From Herbaspirillum sp. LeCh32-8 (GTDB taxonomy: Bacteria; Pseudomonadota; Gammaproteobacteria; Burkholderiales; Burkholderiaceae_D), in contig NZ_JAGIPZ010000011.1 of NCBI RefSeq assembly GCF_017814915.1, forward strand, positions 62,001-126,000: 64,000 nucleotides of DNA. Direction: 5' to 3'. The notes under the pieces were generated by a model. It saw only the letters and a list, made by a program, of their open reading frames with translations. It was not told the origin of the DNA and made no database searches. The translations under genes were made by a program, and so were the position numbers. Positions 1-11,604 of the stretch are shown one piece after another; within the stretch, counting starts at the first letter, position 1; the number at the start of each line of letters is the position of its first letter.

Positions 1-6
1 AGGCGC

Positions 7-486
7 GTGAATGCCGCGGCGGTGATGAACGATCCCTATTCGCTGCAACGTTTCGTTGGCGCACAAGCACCTCTCTTTGACGACGTGGTGGACGAACTGC
101 GCGCCGGCGCCAAGCGCAGCCACTGGATGTGGTTCATCTTCCCGCAAATCGCCGGCCTGGGCCATAGCGACACGGCGCGCCATTTCGCCCTGCGCTCGCT
201 GGGCGAAGCCCAGGCATACCTGCGCCACCCGGTGCTCGGCCCACGGCTAATCGAATGCACGCGGCTGGTGCTGGAGATGCACAAGACAAGGCCGCAGCGC
301 ACGCTGCGTGAGCTCTTCGGCACGCCCGACGACCTGAAATTCCACTCCTCGATGACGCTGTTCGCCGAGGCCGCTCCGGAACAACCGGAGTTCCCGGCCG
401 CGCTGGCGCTTTATTTCGACGCCCAGCCTGACCGCGCCACGCTGCGGCTGCTGGTGGAAAAGCAGGGCGTGCATCTCGACCACTGA
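7..486 (+). CDS. DUF1810 family protein
   Basis: A small soluble protein of 159 residues, recognised as DUF1810 by its hallmark KRSHWMWFIFPQ near residues 36-47 and by its length, close to the usual size of this family. No biochemical function is established for the family. The GTG at 7 opens the frame; an internal ATG at 25 gives a protein six residues shorter and is equally possible, since the window begins too close upstream to judge the ribosome binding site. It points at ssb on the opposite strand, and the two share the terminator hairpin at 531-558. Confidence 0.85.
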   Translation: MNAAAVMNDPYSLQRFVGAQAPLFDDVVDELRAGAKRSHWMWFIFPQIAGLGHSDTARHFALRSLGEAQAYLRHPVLGPRLIECTRLVLEMHKTRPQRTLRELFGTPDDLKFHSSMTLFAEAAPEQPEFPAALALYFDAQPDRATLRLLVEKQGVHLDH

Positions 487-530
487 GCCAGGCCCCGTTG
501 CCCGCACATCGCCAGCCGTATAGGCAATAA

Positions 531-560
531 AAAACCCGCGGACATGTCCACGGGTTTTCT
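531..560. terminator. Bidirectional hairpin terminator
   Basis: An 11-bp stem (AAAACCCGCGG with CCACGGGTTTT, one mismatch) encloses a 6-nt loop and is flanked by A and T runs, so it can act on both strands. It lies between the convergent DUF1810 gene and ssb. Confidence 0.75.
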
Positions 561-606
561 TTTATCCGCGCCGGGAACGGCGCGCTCATCCAGAGCGACG
601 TACGGA

Positions 607-1134
607 TCAGAACGGAATATCGTCGTCCATGTCCGAGAAGTTCGGCGCCGGGCGCTGGGCCGGTTGCTGACGCGGAGCGCCGCCGCCCATGCCGCCACCA
701 CCACCGCCGGCGTTCTGGCGCGAAGCGCCGCCGCCGTAACCACCACCACCACCGCCACCGCCGTAGCTGCCTTCATCCATCGCCCCGCCGCCGCCACCCT
801 GGCGGCCGCCCAGCATCTGCATAGTGTCGGCGATGATTTCAGTGGTATAGCGCTCGACGCCTTCCTTGTCCTGCCACTTGCGGGTCTGCAGGCGGCCTTC
901 AACGTAGATCTGCGAGCCCTTCTTCAGGTACTGACCTGCGATCTCGGCCAGCTTGCGGTAGAAGGTGATGCGGTGCCATTCGGTGAGTTCTTTCTTCTCG
1001 CCGCTGTTCTTGTCCTTCCAGCTTTCGGTCGTGGCGACGGCGATGTTGGTGACCGCTTCGCCGTTCGGCATATAGCGCGTTTCCGGATCGCGTCCGAGGT
1101 TGCCGACGATGATGACTTTGTTGACCGATGCCAT
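607..1134 (-). CDS. ssb: Single-stranded DNA-binding protein
   Basis: SSB coats single-stranded DNA in replication, recombination and repair. The 175-residue product has the OB-fold part in about residues 1-110 (it begins [18 protein letters not shown]), a glycine-rich flexible linker at about 112-155, and the conserved acidic tip DMDDDIPF at the C terminus, which docks partner proteins. Length and layout are typical of proteobacterial SSB. It follows the MFS gene on the same strand with a 30-bp gap, so the two may be co-transcribed. Confidence 0.97.
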   Translation of the reverse strand: MASVNKVIIVGNLGRDPETRYMPNGEAVTNIAVATTESWKDKNSGEKKELTEWHRITFYRKLAEIAGQYLKKGSQIYVEGRLQTRKWQDKEGVERYTTEIIADTMQMLGGRQGGGGGAMDEGSYGGGGGGGGYGGGASRQNAGGGGGGMGGGAPRQQPAQRPAPNFSDMDDDIPF

Positions 1135-1164
1135 TGTTTCTCCTGGATTACTTTCTGAATACGA

Positions 1165-2406
1165 TTAAGCAGTTGCACCCGCCGCACGGGCTGCGCGCCG
1201 CGGCAGGTTTTTCATGTTAGCCGCGATTATAAGCCAGGACAGGCTCACCGCCGCACAGAGAAGGAAGACTGCCGAGATGCTCACATTCTGTTTAAGCCAG
1301 CCGCCCAGGGCGCCGCCGCAGAACAGGCCGAGCGCCTGCAGGGTGTTGTAGACGCCCAGCGCCGAGCCCTTGGCCGCCGGCGGCGCGATGCGCGACACCA
1401 GCGAGGGCTGCGACGCCTCCAGGATATTAAAGGCCACGAAGAACAGGAACAGCAGCGCCACCAGCATCCACCAGTGCACCACGCCTTGCGAGAGGACCGC
1501 CCAGAAGCCCAGCTGCACCAGCAGCAGCAGGACAATGGAAGCGACGAACACCTGCTTCATGCGACCGTGCTTCTCGGCCACGAACACCGGCGGCAGCATC
1601 AGCACGAAGGAAGCCAGCACCACCGGCAGGTAGATCTTCCAGTGCTCGTCCACGGCGATGCCGGAATACTGCACCAGCGCGCCGGGCAGCACCACGAACA
1701 TGGCCAGCTGGGTCATGTGCAGTGTAAAGACGCCGAAATTCAGGCGCATCAGCTCGGCATTGCGCAGCACCTCGCCCAGCGGCACACGCCTGGCCTGGGC
1801 CATGGGCGCGTCCGGCACCAGCCACAGCACGGCGGCGATAGCCAGAATGGACAGCACGCCGGTCAGGCCGAAAATGCCGCCCATGCCGATCAGGCGATAC
1901 AGCACCGGCGAAGCCACCAGCGAGACGGCGAAGGTCAGGCCGATCGAGGCGCCGACCATGGCCATGGCCTTGGTGCGGTGTTCTTCCCGGGTCGAGTCGG
2001 CGATGAAGGCGGTGATGGCGGCCGAGATCGCGCCAGCCCCCTGGACGGCGCGGCCGACGATCACCCAAGTCACGCTAGGCGCAGCGGCGGCGATGAACGA
2101 GCCCAGCGCGAACAGCACCAGGCCGATGACGATGATGCGCTTGCGGCCGTACTTGTCGGAGGCCATGCCGAAAGGAATCTGGCCGAACGATTGCGCCAGG
2201 CCGTAGATGCCCATCGCCAGTCCGACCAAGGCTGCGTTGTCGCCGCCCGGCAAACCCTTGGCATAGACCGCGAACACTGGAAGGATCAGAAACAGCCCCA
2301 GCATGCGCAGGGCGAAGATGGATGCCAGCGATGCCGAAGCGCGTACTTCGGCGCGCGACATGCCGGATTTTTCAGGCTGTGCGGATGAGCTTAAGGACTG
2401 GGTCAT
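1165..2406 (-). CDS. MFS transporter, drug/metabolite exporter type
   Basis: An inner-membrane carrier of the major facilitator superfamily, 413 residues from the ATG at 2406; an upstream ATG at 2427 would add seven residues. About twelve hydrophobic segments are visible. The loop between helices 2 and 3 reads GMASDKYGRKRIIVIG, matching the MFS loop motif (G-x3-D-x-x-G-R-[RK]). The helix 4-5 region WVIVGRAVQGAGAISAA resembles motif C of proton-driven antiporters. The substrate cannot be read from sequence. It lies directly upstream of ssb on the same strand. Confidence 0.88.
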   Translation of the reverse strand: MTQSLSSSAQPEKSGMSRAEVRASASLASIFALRMLGLFLILPVFAVYAKGLPGGDNAALVGLAMGIYGLAQSFGQIPFGMASDKYGRKRIIVIGLVLFALGSFIAAAAPSVTWVIVGRAVQGAGAISAAITAFIADSTREEHRTKAMAMVGASIGLTFAVSLVASPVLYRLIGMGGIFGLTGVLSILAIAAVLWLVPDAPMAQARRVPLGEVLRNAELMRLNFGVFTLHMTQLAMFVVLPGALVQYSGIAVDEHWKIYLPVVLASFVLMLPPVFVAEKHGRMKQVFVASIVLLLLVQLGFWAVLSQGVVHWWMLVALLFLFFVAFNILEASQPSLVSRIAPPAAKGSALGVYNTLQALGLFCGGALGGWLKQNVSISAVFLLCAAVSLSWLIIAANMKNLPRRAARAAGATA

Positions 2407-2869
2407 GACGAAATGGCGGCCGCGCAATCTGTATGTGCGCGCTGGCTGTGGAACAAAGACGCTATGGTACCAGCAACGGCTCGCGCCTCATGCTGTGGGA
2501 GGCAATACCGGCCATGCGCATTCGTGGATTTCCATGTGCTGTATCAAGCCAACACTTCACTTCGTATTTCGATGATTTTTTGTGGCGACTTTCCAAAAAC
2601 GGCGTTTGTTTATAAAGAATTATGCAAAAATACTTGGCTGCTCATTTTTCTGCTTAACCTATAAAAGCCTCTGGGACGCGACATCTACTCGCATTTCCCA
2701 AAAGCAATAACCATCGCCTGGAAAAAGACAGCAACCACTCAGTGTGTTTAGGGGATCCAGGGGAAGCTGGAGCGCTGTACCGGTAACGATATCCAGTTGC
2801 CGTTTGCGCCGAGGCTTTGGTTTTTTGCACTTCTCGTCGGCGCGCTCGCCGACTGGCGTTTATATCCGC
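2407..2869. other. 463-bp divergent intergenic region, AT-rich centre
   Basis: This gap separates the MFS gene (minus) from the GT39 gene (plus). The part from about 2540 to 2740 is clearly richer in A and T than the coding DNA around it and probably holds the promoters. A TATAAA at 2660-2665 has a TTGGCT 20 bp upstream (2634-2639), which is too wide for a confident sigma-70 call. A hairpin, GTCGGCG-CGCT-CGCCGAC at 2836-2853, sits just ahead of the chosen GT39 start. No convincing small gene was seen. Confidence 0.5.
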
Positions 2870-4627
2870 ATGTTTTTCTTTATTTCGGCTCCAGAGCTTG
2901 AATCGGAGTCTTCCGCTTCGTCCGGACGCAAGGCCGCCACAGGCCATGGCAAAGGCGCTTCGGCCGTGCGCGTCTGGCTGATGCTGGCGGCCATTGCCTG
3001 CGCCTGGCTGCTGCCCGGTATCTTCGCCCACGGTCCGTGGAAACAGGACGAGACCTATACCTTCGGCATCATCCATCACATGCTGGTGTCCGGCGACTAC
3101 CTGGTGCCCACCAATGCCGGCGAGCCGTTCATGGAAAAGCCGCCGCTCTATTACTGGACGGCCACGCTGTTCGCCCACCTTTTCTATCCGCTGCTGGAGT
3201 ACCACGACGGCGCACGCCTGGCCAGCGTGTTTTACAACCTGATCACCCTGGCGTTCGTGGCCCGCATCGCCCAGCTGCTGTGGAACGAGCGCCGGCTGCT
3301 GAGCCTGCCGGTGCTGGGAACACTGGCGCTGTATGCCGGCTCGCCGGGCATGGTCAAGCATGCGCATGACATGTTCACCGATGTCGCGCTGGTCAGCGGC
3401 GCCAGCATGGCGACCTACGGCCTGCTGCGCATTGCCCTCGAGGTGCAGCGCCGCACGCCGACGCTGGCCGCCGCGCTGTGGTTCGGCCTGGGCGTGGGCA
3501 TCACGCAGATGACCAAGGGCCTCTTCGTGCCGCTGATCTTCGCCGCCACCACCGTCTGCGTGGGCGTGCTGGTGCGCGAATGCCGCTCGTGGTCGTACTG
3601 GAAGATGGTCGGCATGGCGGTGCTGGTTTCGTTGCCCTTCTTCCTGATCTGGCCGGCGCTGCTGGCACAGCATTCGGTGCCGCTGTTCATGGAATGGTTC
3701 TGGGACAACAACGTCGGCCGCTTCTTCGGCTTCTCGGTGGCCAAGCTGGGTTCGGACAACGACCACACCGTGATCTTCCGTGCCTTGTCCGGCTTCGCCC
3801 TGCCCGGCTCGGTGCTGGCGGTGCTGGCCATTGGCGCCGGCGGCTGGCGCGGCCTGGGCAACCCGCGCGTCGTGCTGCCGCTGAGCTTTGTCATGATCAG
3901 CATTGCCGTGCTGCAAAGCTCGGCCACTGCGCGCCAGTTGTACCTGCTGCCGGTGCTGCTGCCCTTGGTGATGGTCGGCGCCCCTGCCATCATCCGCCTG
4001 CCCGGCTGGCTGCATCTCGCCTGGGACTGGTTCGCACGCTTTGCCTTCGCCTTCCTGGCGACGGTAATCTGGGCTACCTACATCGTTTCCTCCATGCCGG
4101 TCGAGTATCACCACTGGATCGCCTATTTCGGCAAGTGGCTGCCGCTGGGCTTCGTCATGCCGTTCCAGCCGCTGGCCGTGGCCGGCGCAATCGCCATGAC
4201 GGCCCTGTGGCTGTGGAGCCTGGACAAGATCCGCCTGTCCGGACAATGGCGCGGCGCCTTCAGCTGGTTCGGCGGCATCACGCTGCTGTGGGGCCTGACC
4301 TACACCCTGTTGCTGCCCTGGGGCGACTACGGCAAAAGTTATGAATACGTCTACAAGGATCTGCGCACCACGATCACCGGCACGTGGCAAAACGACCAAT
4401 GCATGGCGAGCCAGAACCTGGGCGAATCCGAAGCCCCGATGCTGTACTACTACGTCGGCATCCAGCACCAGCCTATCGACACCGTCGGCCAGACCGCCTG
4501 CAACTGGCTGATCCAGGGCTCGCCCACCAAACCGGCGCTGCCGCCCGGCAACTGGACGCGGGTCTGGCAAGGCCATCGCGATGGCGACGAAGGACAGATG
4601 CTGTACGTGTATCGCCGCGCGCAGTAA
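2870..4627 (+). CDS. Glycosyltransferase family 39 membrane protein (ArnT-like)
   Basis: A polytopic inner-membrane GT-C glycosyltransferase of 585 residues. Such enzymes move a sugar from a polyprenyl-phosphate donor onto a lipid or protein acceptor on the periplasmic side. After the first membrane segment (about 34-52) comes KQDETY with the acidic pair D60-E61, the catalytic position in the ArnT/PMT group, followed by GEPFMEKPPLYYW, typical of the first periplasmic loop. About ten further hydrophobic segments follow. The frame is open from 2744, but the first 42 residues are arginine- and serine-rich and unlike the family, so the ATG at 2870 is preferred. No arn operon is nearby, so aminoarabinose transfer is not implied. 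Confidence 0.82.
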   Translation: MFFFISAPELESESSASSGRKAATGHGKGASAVRVWLMLAAIACAWLLPGIFAHGPWKQDETYTFGIIHHMLVSGDYLVPTNAGEPFMEKPPLYYWTATLFAHLFYPLLEYHDGARLASVFYNLITLAFVARIAQLLWNERRLLSLPVLGTLALYAGSPGMVKHAHDMFTDVALVSGASMATYGLLRIALEVQRRTPTLAAALWFGLGVGITQMTKGLFVPLIFAATTVCVGVLVRECRSWSYWKMVGMAVLVSLPFFLIWPALLAQHSVPLFMEWFWDNNVGRFFGFSVAKLGSDNDHTVIFRALSGFALPGSVLAVLAIGAGGWRGLGNPRVVLPLSFVMISIAVLQSSATARQLYLLPVLLPLVMVGAPAIIRLPGWLHLAWDWFARFAFAFLATVIWATYIVSSMPVEYHHWIAYFGKWLPLGFVMPFQPLAVAGAIAMTALWLWSLDKIRLSGQWRGAFSWFGGITLLWGLTYTLLLPWGDYGKSYEYVYKDLRTTITGTWQNDQCMASQNLGESEAPMLYYYVGIQHQPIDTVGQTACNWLIQGSPTKPALPPGNWTRVWQGHRDGDEGQMLYVYRRAQ

Positions 4628-4690
4628 GCCGCCCGCAGCGTGGTCGGCTTGCCGGTTACACAAGAAAAAGGGACAAGAGACAAGACAGGA

Positions 4691-4717
4691 AAGCCGGCCT
4701 TGCGCCGGCTTTTTTTA
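4691..4717 (+). terminator. Terminator after GT39 gene
   Basis: An 8-bp stem AAGCCGGC / GCCGGCTT is followed by a T run, about 65 bp past the glycosyltransferase stop codon. Confidence 0.8.
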
Positions 4718-4882
4718 TTGCCGCGCTTTGATTTTTCCATCCTGCTCCCACATGGGCTTTCTGGGACGCCGGACCGCCCTGCCGGCCGATGGCAGTCCTG
4801 TTATAGTTACATGTTGTCCCACCGTTCCCCCGCAGATGGCCACGAGCTACGCGGCGGCAGGAAAACCTAGCTGAAGGCATCC

Positions 4883-7738
<2,856 letters not shown>

Positions 7739-7906
7739 GCAAGAAAAGCAAGACCGGCTTGAGCGCGCGCAAACGATACAGATAAAGCCGTCATCTGTAT
7801 CTTGCGCGCCGGCGGCAAAGGCGTAGTGTCGTGCGCCTGGCCGCCATCAGGCGCACAATGAAGGCGGGAGAAAAACACTCCCGCCGTGCAACCCCGAAAG
7901 TCCCAC

Positions 7907-8674
7907 ATGTCAAACCCGCTGTCGCCCGCCCAGGTAGAAACCTTCCGCAAGGAAGGCTATCTGGTGCTCAAAGGCATGGTCGCGCCCGAGCAGCGCGAAC
8001 GCCTGATGGCCGTGACGCAGGATCACCTGCGCCGCGCCGTCGCCCCCCTGGAATACGAAGCTGAAGTCGGCTATGAAGGCGCGCCCGCCTCACTGGAGGC
8101 CGAGGGCGGCCGCACCGCACGACGCCTGCGCGCCGCCTGGCAGCGCGACCTCGCCTACCGCGAATGGGCGTCCGATCCCCGCCTGGTGGCCATGCTGCGC
8201 CAGTTGTTCGGCGAGCCGGCTTGCATCACGCTGGCCCATCACAATTGCGTGATGACCAAGCACCCGACCTTCGGCACCGCCACCGGCTGGCACCGCGACA
8301 TCCGTTACTGGTCCTTCCCGCGCAACGAACTGATTTCGGTGTGGCTGGCGCTGGGCGTGGAGACACCGGAAAACGGCGGCCTCAAGTTCATTCCCGGCTC
8401 GCACCAGTTGCAACTGCAGCCGGAACAGATGGATGAGCTCGATTTTCTGCGCCCCGAAGTGGCGGCCAACCAGGCGCTGTTCGCGCAGGGCGTCTCGCCG
8501 TCGCTGGAGCCGGGCGACGTGGTGCTGTTCCACAGCGGCCTGTTCCACGCGGCGGGACGCAATGACAGCGACCAAGTCAAATGCTCGGCGGTGTTCGCCT
8601 ACCACGGCAAGAGCAACGCGCCGGTGCCGGGAACGCGCTCATCGGCCTCCGAGGATATCCAGCTGGATCAGTAA
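7907..8674 (+). CDS. Phytanoyl-CoA dioxygenase (PhyH) family protein
   Basis: A putative Fe(II)/2-oxoglutarate-dependent oxygenase of 255 residues. The facial-triad start HxD is visible in GWHRDIRYW (H129, D131), and the distal histidine is probably H214 in LFHAAGRND; KFIPGSHQ between them is typical of the PhyH fold. The substrate cannot be inferred and the neighbours give no hint. The frame opens at 7886, but the ATG at 7907 (MSNPLSPAQVETF) starts the recognisable domain and is preferred. The gene stands alone after uvrA and has its own terminator. Confidence 0.85.
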   Translation: MSNPLSPAQVETFRKEGYLVLKGMVAPEQRERLMAVTQDHLRRAVAPLEYEAEVGYEGAPASLEAEGGRTARRLRAAWQRDLAYREWASDPRLVAMLRQLFGEPACITLAHHNCVMTKHPTFGTATGWHRDIRYWSFPRNELISVWLALGVETPENGGLKFIPGSHQLQLQPEQMDELDFLRPEVAANQALFAQGVSPSLEPGDVVLFHSGLFHAAGRNDSDQVKCSAVFAYHGKSNAPVPGTRSSASEDIQLDQ

Positions 8675-8696
8675 CCGCGCCGTCGGCGTCGTCCAT

Positions 8697-8726
8697 GAAA
8701 AAAGCGCAGCCGAGGCTGCGCTTTTT
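8697..8726. terminator. Bidirectional terminator
   Basis: A strong stem AAAGCGCAGCC / GGCTGCGCTTT with flanking A and T runs lies between the PhyH-like gene (plus) and the chemoreceptor gene (minus). Confidence 0.85.
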
Positions 8727-8753
8727 CATTGCCGATGAATAACGCTCAGGCCA

Positions 8754-10484
8754 TCAGAACTGTTCCCAGTCATCATCCCCCGCCGGGGATTTGGCCGACG
8801 CCGAAGCCGGCGCTGCAGCCAGTTTCGGGGCAGCGGTCGGCTTGGCCGCAGGTGCGACGCGCGCAGCCGCGGGCCTGGGTGCCTGCGCCACCACCGGCTT
8901 GGCTGCGGCCACCGGCGCCGCCTGCGTACGCGCCTGTTGCGATTCGTGCAGGCGGAACACGCTGACCGCGCCGGACAGGCGCACCGCCTGCTCCTGCAAC
9001 GATTGCGCGGCGGCGGCTGCCTCTTCCACCAGCGCGGCGTTCTGCTGGGTGGTCTCGTCCATCTGCGTGATGGCGCGGTTGACCTCTTCAATGCCGGTGC
9101 TCTGCTCGTGGCTGGCAGCGGTAATCTCACCCATGACGTCGGTCACGCGCCGTACGCTGGCCACCACCTCCTCCATGGTTTCACCAGCCTGCGCCACCAG
9201 CGTGCTGCCGTTGCCGACCTTGGCCACGGAGTCGTCGATCAGTTGCTTGATCTCCTTGGCGGCCGAGGCCGAGCGCTGCGCCAGCGAGCGCACCTCGGAG
9301 GCCACCACCGCAAAGCCACGACCCTGCTCGCCGGCACGCGCCGCCTCGACCGCTGCGTTCAGCGCCAGGATGTTGGTCTGGAAGGCGATGCCGTCGATCA
9401 CGCTGATGATGTCGACGATCTTGCGCGAGGAGTCGTTGATGGAGCTCATGGTGTCGACCACCTGGCGCACCACGTCACCGCCGCGCGAGGCCACGTCGGA
9501 GGCGGAGGCCGCCAGCTGGTTGGCCTGGCGGGCGTTGTCGGCGTTCTGCTTGACGGTGGAGGTCAGCTCTTCCATGGCCGAGGCGGTTTCTTCCAGCGAG
9601 CCGGCCTGCTGCTCGGTGCGCGAAGAAAGGTCGAGGTTGCCGGTGGCGATTTCGGCGGCGGCGGTGTTGATGGTGTCGGTGCTGGTGCGCACTTCGCCGA
9701 CGATGCGCAGCAGGTTGCCGTTCATCTCCTTCAAGGCCGCCATCAGCTGGCCGGTCTCGTCCTTGCTACGCACTTCGATGTCCTGCGTCAGGTCACCTGC
9801 GGCCACGCCTTGCGCCACCTTCACCGCCTGCTCCAGCGGACGCGAGATCGCGCGCACCAGGATGAAGCCCATGAAGATCGCCACCGCCAGGCCGATCACG
9901 ATGGCCGCGGTCATCACGCTCACCAGGGTCTGATAACGGCTTTGCGCATCTTCATAGAGTTCGCGGCCGACCCGGCGCTGCAGGTCCATCAGCTGGTTCA
10001 TGGTGCCATGCACCTCGTTGAAGGATTGCAGCATCGCGCCGTTGTAGAGATCGCTTGCGCCCTGGAAGTCGCGGTTGCGCAGGGCTTCGACGGCCGGCTT
10101 CACGCCGTCCGCGATGAACTTCTGGCGCTGCGGGACGAGCTTGTCGGCCAGGGATTTTTCTTCCGGCGTGAGATAGGTGTCGAGATATTCCTTGAGAACC
10201 TTGTCGCTGTCCTTGACGGTCTTCTCCAGCTTTTCCATGCCCTTGTCGATCTCGCCGGAGTCGCCGACGATGGCGGTGGAAATGCCGTAACGGCCGACAT
10301 CGAGCGCAGAGGAAATCTGCTCCAGCTGCGTCAGCGCAACCAGCCGGTCTTCATACAACGAGCGCATCTGCGCGTTGGTGGAGTTCAGGCTCACCAGGCC
10401 GAGTACGCCGGAAGCGACCAGCAGTATTGCAAGAAAACCGATTACGAAGATCAGGCGCGCCTTGATCGTCAATTTGCTGAACAT
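8754..10484 (-). CDS. Methyl-accepting chemotaxis protein with CheR-docking tail
   Basis: A transmembrane chemoreceptor of 576 residues from the ATG at 10484. Visible parts are a first membrane helix (about 8-32), a periplasmic four-helix-bundle-type sensor (to about 185), a second membrane helix (about 190-212), a HAMP domain, and the long cytoplasmic signalling coiled coil with the conserved tip [20 protein letters not shown] and EVRSLAQRS. The C terminus is a proline- and alanine-rich linker ending in DWEQF, which fits the xWxxF pentapeptide that tethers CheR and CheB to major receptors such as Tsr and Tar. No chemotaxis genes adjoin it. The ligand is unknown. Confidence 0.93.
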   Translation of the reverse strand: MFSKLTIKARLIFVIGFLAILLVASGVLGLVSLNSTNAQMRSLYEDRLVALTQLEQISSALDVGRYGISTAIVGDSGEIDKGMEKLEKTVKDSDKVLKEYLDTYLTPEEKSLADKLVPQRQKFIADGVKPAVEALRNRDFQGASDLYNGAMLQSFNEVHGTMNQLMDLQRRVGRELYEDAQSRYQTLVSVMTAAIVIGLAVAIFMGFILVRAISRPLEQAVKVAQGVAAGDLTQDIEVRSKDETGQLMAALKEMNGNLLRIVGEVRTSTDTINTAAAEIATGNLDLSSRTEQQAGSLEETASAMEELTSTVKQNADNARQANQLAASASDVASRGGDVVRQVVDTMSSINDSSRKIVDIISVIDGIAFQTNILALNAAVEAARAGEQGRGFAVVASEVRSLAQRSASAAKEIKQLIDDSVAKVGNGSTLVAQAGETMEEVVASVRRVTDVMGEITAASHEQSTGIEEVNRAITQMDETTQQNAALVEEAAAAAQSLQEQAVRLSGAVSVFRLHESQQARTQAAPVAAAKPVVAQAPRPAAARVAPAAKPTAAPKLAAAPASASAKSPAGDDDWEQF

Positions 10485-10656
10485 TTGCTTCCCCCCTGGA
10501 ATATGGCTATGTGTCCGCCGCAACAGGATGCGCGACGGCAGCCATTGAGTTATACCCCCCTCGCTGGCCGGCGATATCGTGGAATATCACGGTGAAGTCC
10601 AAGCATTTCCCATACCAGCCGTTGCCCGGCGGCAGTTCTCGTTACCCTCGGGAAAT

Positions 10657-11571
10657 TCAGTGTGCAGGCAGGCCCAGCCAAAGGCCAAACGGCACGAAAA
10701 CGATGGCAGCAAGATTGCCCATGAGCACGATGGCGGCGACCTTGTCGGGCTCCTGTCGATATTGCTCGGCAACCATGAAACACAGCACCGCGGGCGGCAG
10801 CGCCGCGAACAGATACATCTCGCCGCGTTGCACGGCGGTCAGGGGCAGCAGCTGGTCCAGCACTAGCGCGCACAGCAGTCCGGTCAGCGGACAAGCGGCC
10901 GCGCCGACCAGGCCGATGTGCCAGCTCTTGAAGCTGATGTCCATCATGCGCACGCCCAGCGAAAACAGCATGATGGGAATGCTGGCCTCGCCCAGCAGCT
11001 TCATCGCCGAGAACAGCGGACCGGGCAGGCTGACGCGAAACAGCGCGCACAGCACGCCCAGGATCATGGCCAGCATGATGGGGCTGGAAACCAGCCGCAG
11101 CAGCGAGCCGGGACGCTGCTCGCGGCCAGACTGGATCATCTTCACGCACAGCGAGAAGTAGACGAAGGTGGATGCGGTGAACAGCGCCACCGCGGCCGGC
11201 AGCGCTTCCTGGCCGAATGCTAGCAGCAACAGCGGCAGGCCCATGTTGCCGCCGTTGTTGTACATCATCGGCGGCAGGAAGGTGCGTTTGTCGTAACCCA
11301 GCGCGCGCGCCAGCGGCCAGGCCAGCAGTCCCGATCCGAGCGAGATCAGCACGCTGGCCAGGATCAGCCAGCCGTTGTGATACAGGTCAAAGGACTTGGA
11401 TGAGAGCGCGCTGAAAATCATCAGCGGCGCCAGCGCCTCCATCGAGACGCGGTTCACCGACGCCATGTCGATGCGCACCACCTCGCCGCGCCAGCGCGCG
11501 TAGCCATAACCCATCGCGATGATGGCGAAGACCGGCAGGATGATGGCGGCGATGCGTTCGATGAGGTCCAT
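10657..11571 (-). CDS. AEC (auxin efflux carrier) family transporter
   Basis: An inner-membrane protein of 304 residues with about ten hydrophobic segments and the AEC-family look: an N-terminal bundle beginning LIERIAAIILPVFAIIAMGYG and a repeat of similar topology in the second half, with MMYNNGGNMGLPLLLLAF in the fourth-helix region. Bacterial relatives move small organic acids such as malonate or malate; the substrate here is not known. It lies 33 bp downstream of the CPA2 antiporter gene on the same strand, so the two may be co-transcribed. Confidence 0.85.
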   Translation of the reverse strand: MDLIERIAAIILPVFAIIAMGYGYARWRGEVVRIDMASVNRVSMEALAPLMIFSALSSKSFDLYHNGWLILASVLISLGSGLLAWPLARALGYDKRTFLPPMMYNNGGNMGLPLLLLAFGQEALPAAVALFTASTFVYFSLCVKMIQSGREQRPGSLLRLVSSPIMLAMILGVLCALFRVSLPGPLFSAMKLLGEASIPIMLFSLGVRMMDISFKSWHIGLVGAAACPLTGLLCALVLDQLLPLTAVQRGEMYLFAALPPAVLCFMVAEQYRQEPDKVAAIVLMGNLAAIVFVPFGLWLGLPAH

Positions 11572-11604
11572 GAAGAAGGCCGACGGTGATGGACGACGAG
11601 GCGA

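Noticed and set aside
2654-4663. 669-residue minus-strand open frame over the GT39 gene
   Set aside because: It is antisense to a clear membrane glycosyltransferase and its translation is rich in Gln, His, Arg and Gly, as expected from GC-rich third positions.
4798-4813. Possible LexA box before uvrA (CTGT-8-CATG)
   Set aside because: The right half should read ACAG; CATG does not fit, so SOS control cannot be claimed.
8937-10595. 552-residue plus-strand open frame over the chemoreceptor gene
   Set aside because: Antisense to a textbook chemoreceptor with intact domains; composition is shadow-like.
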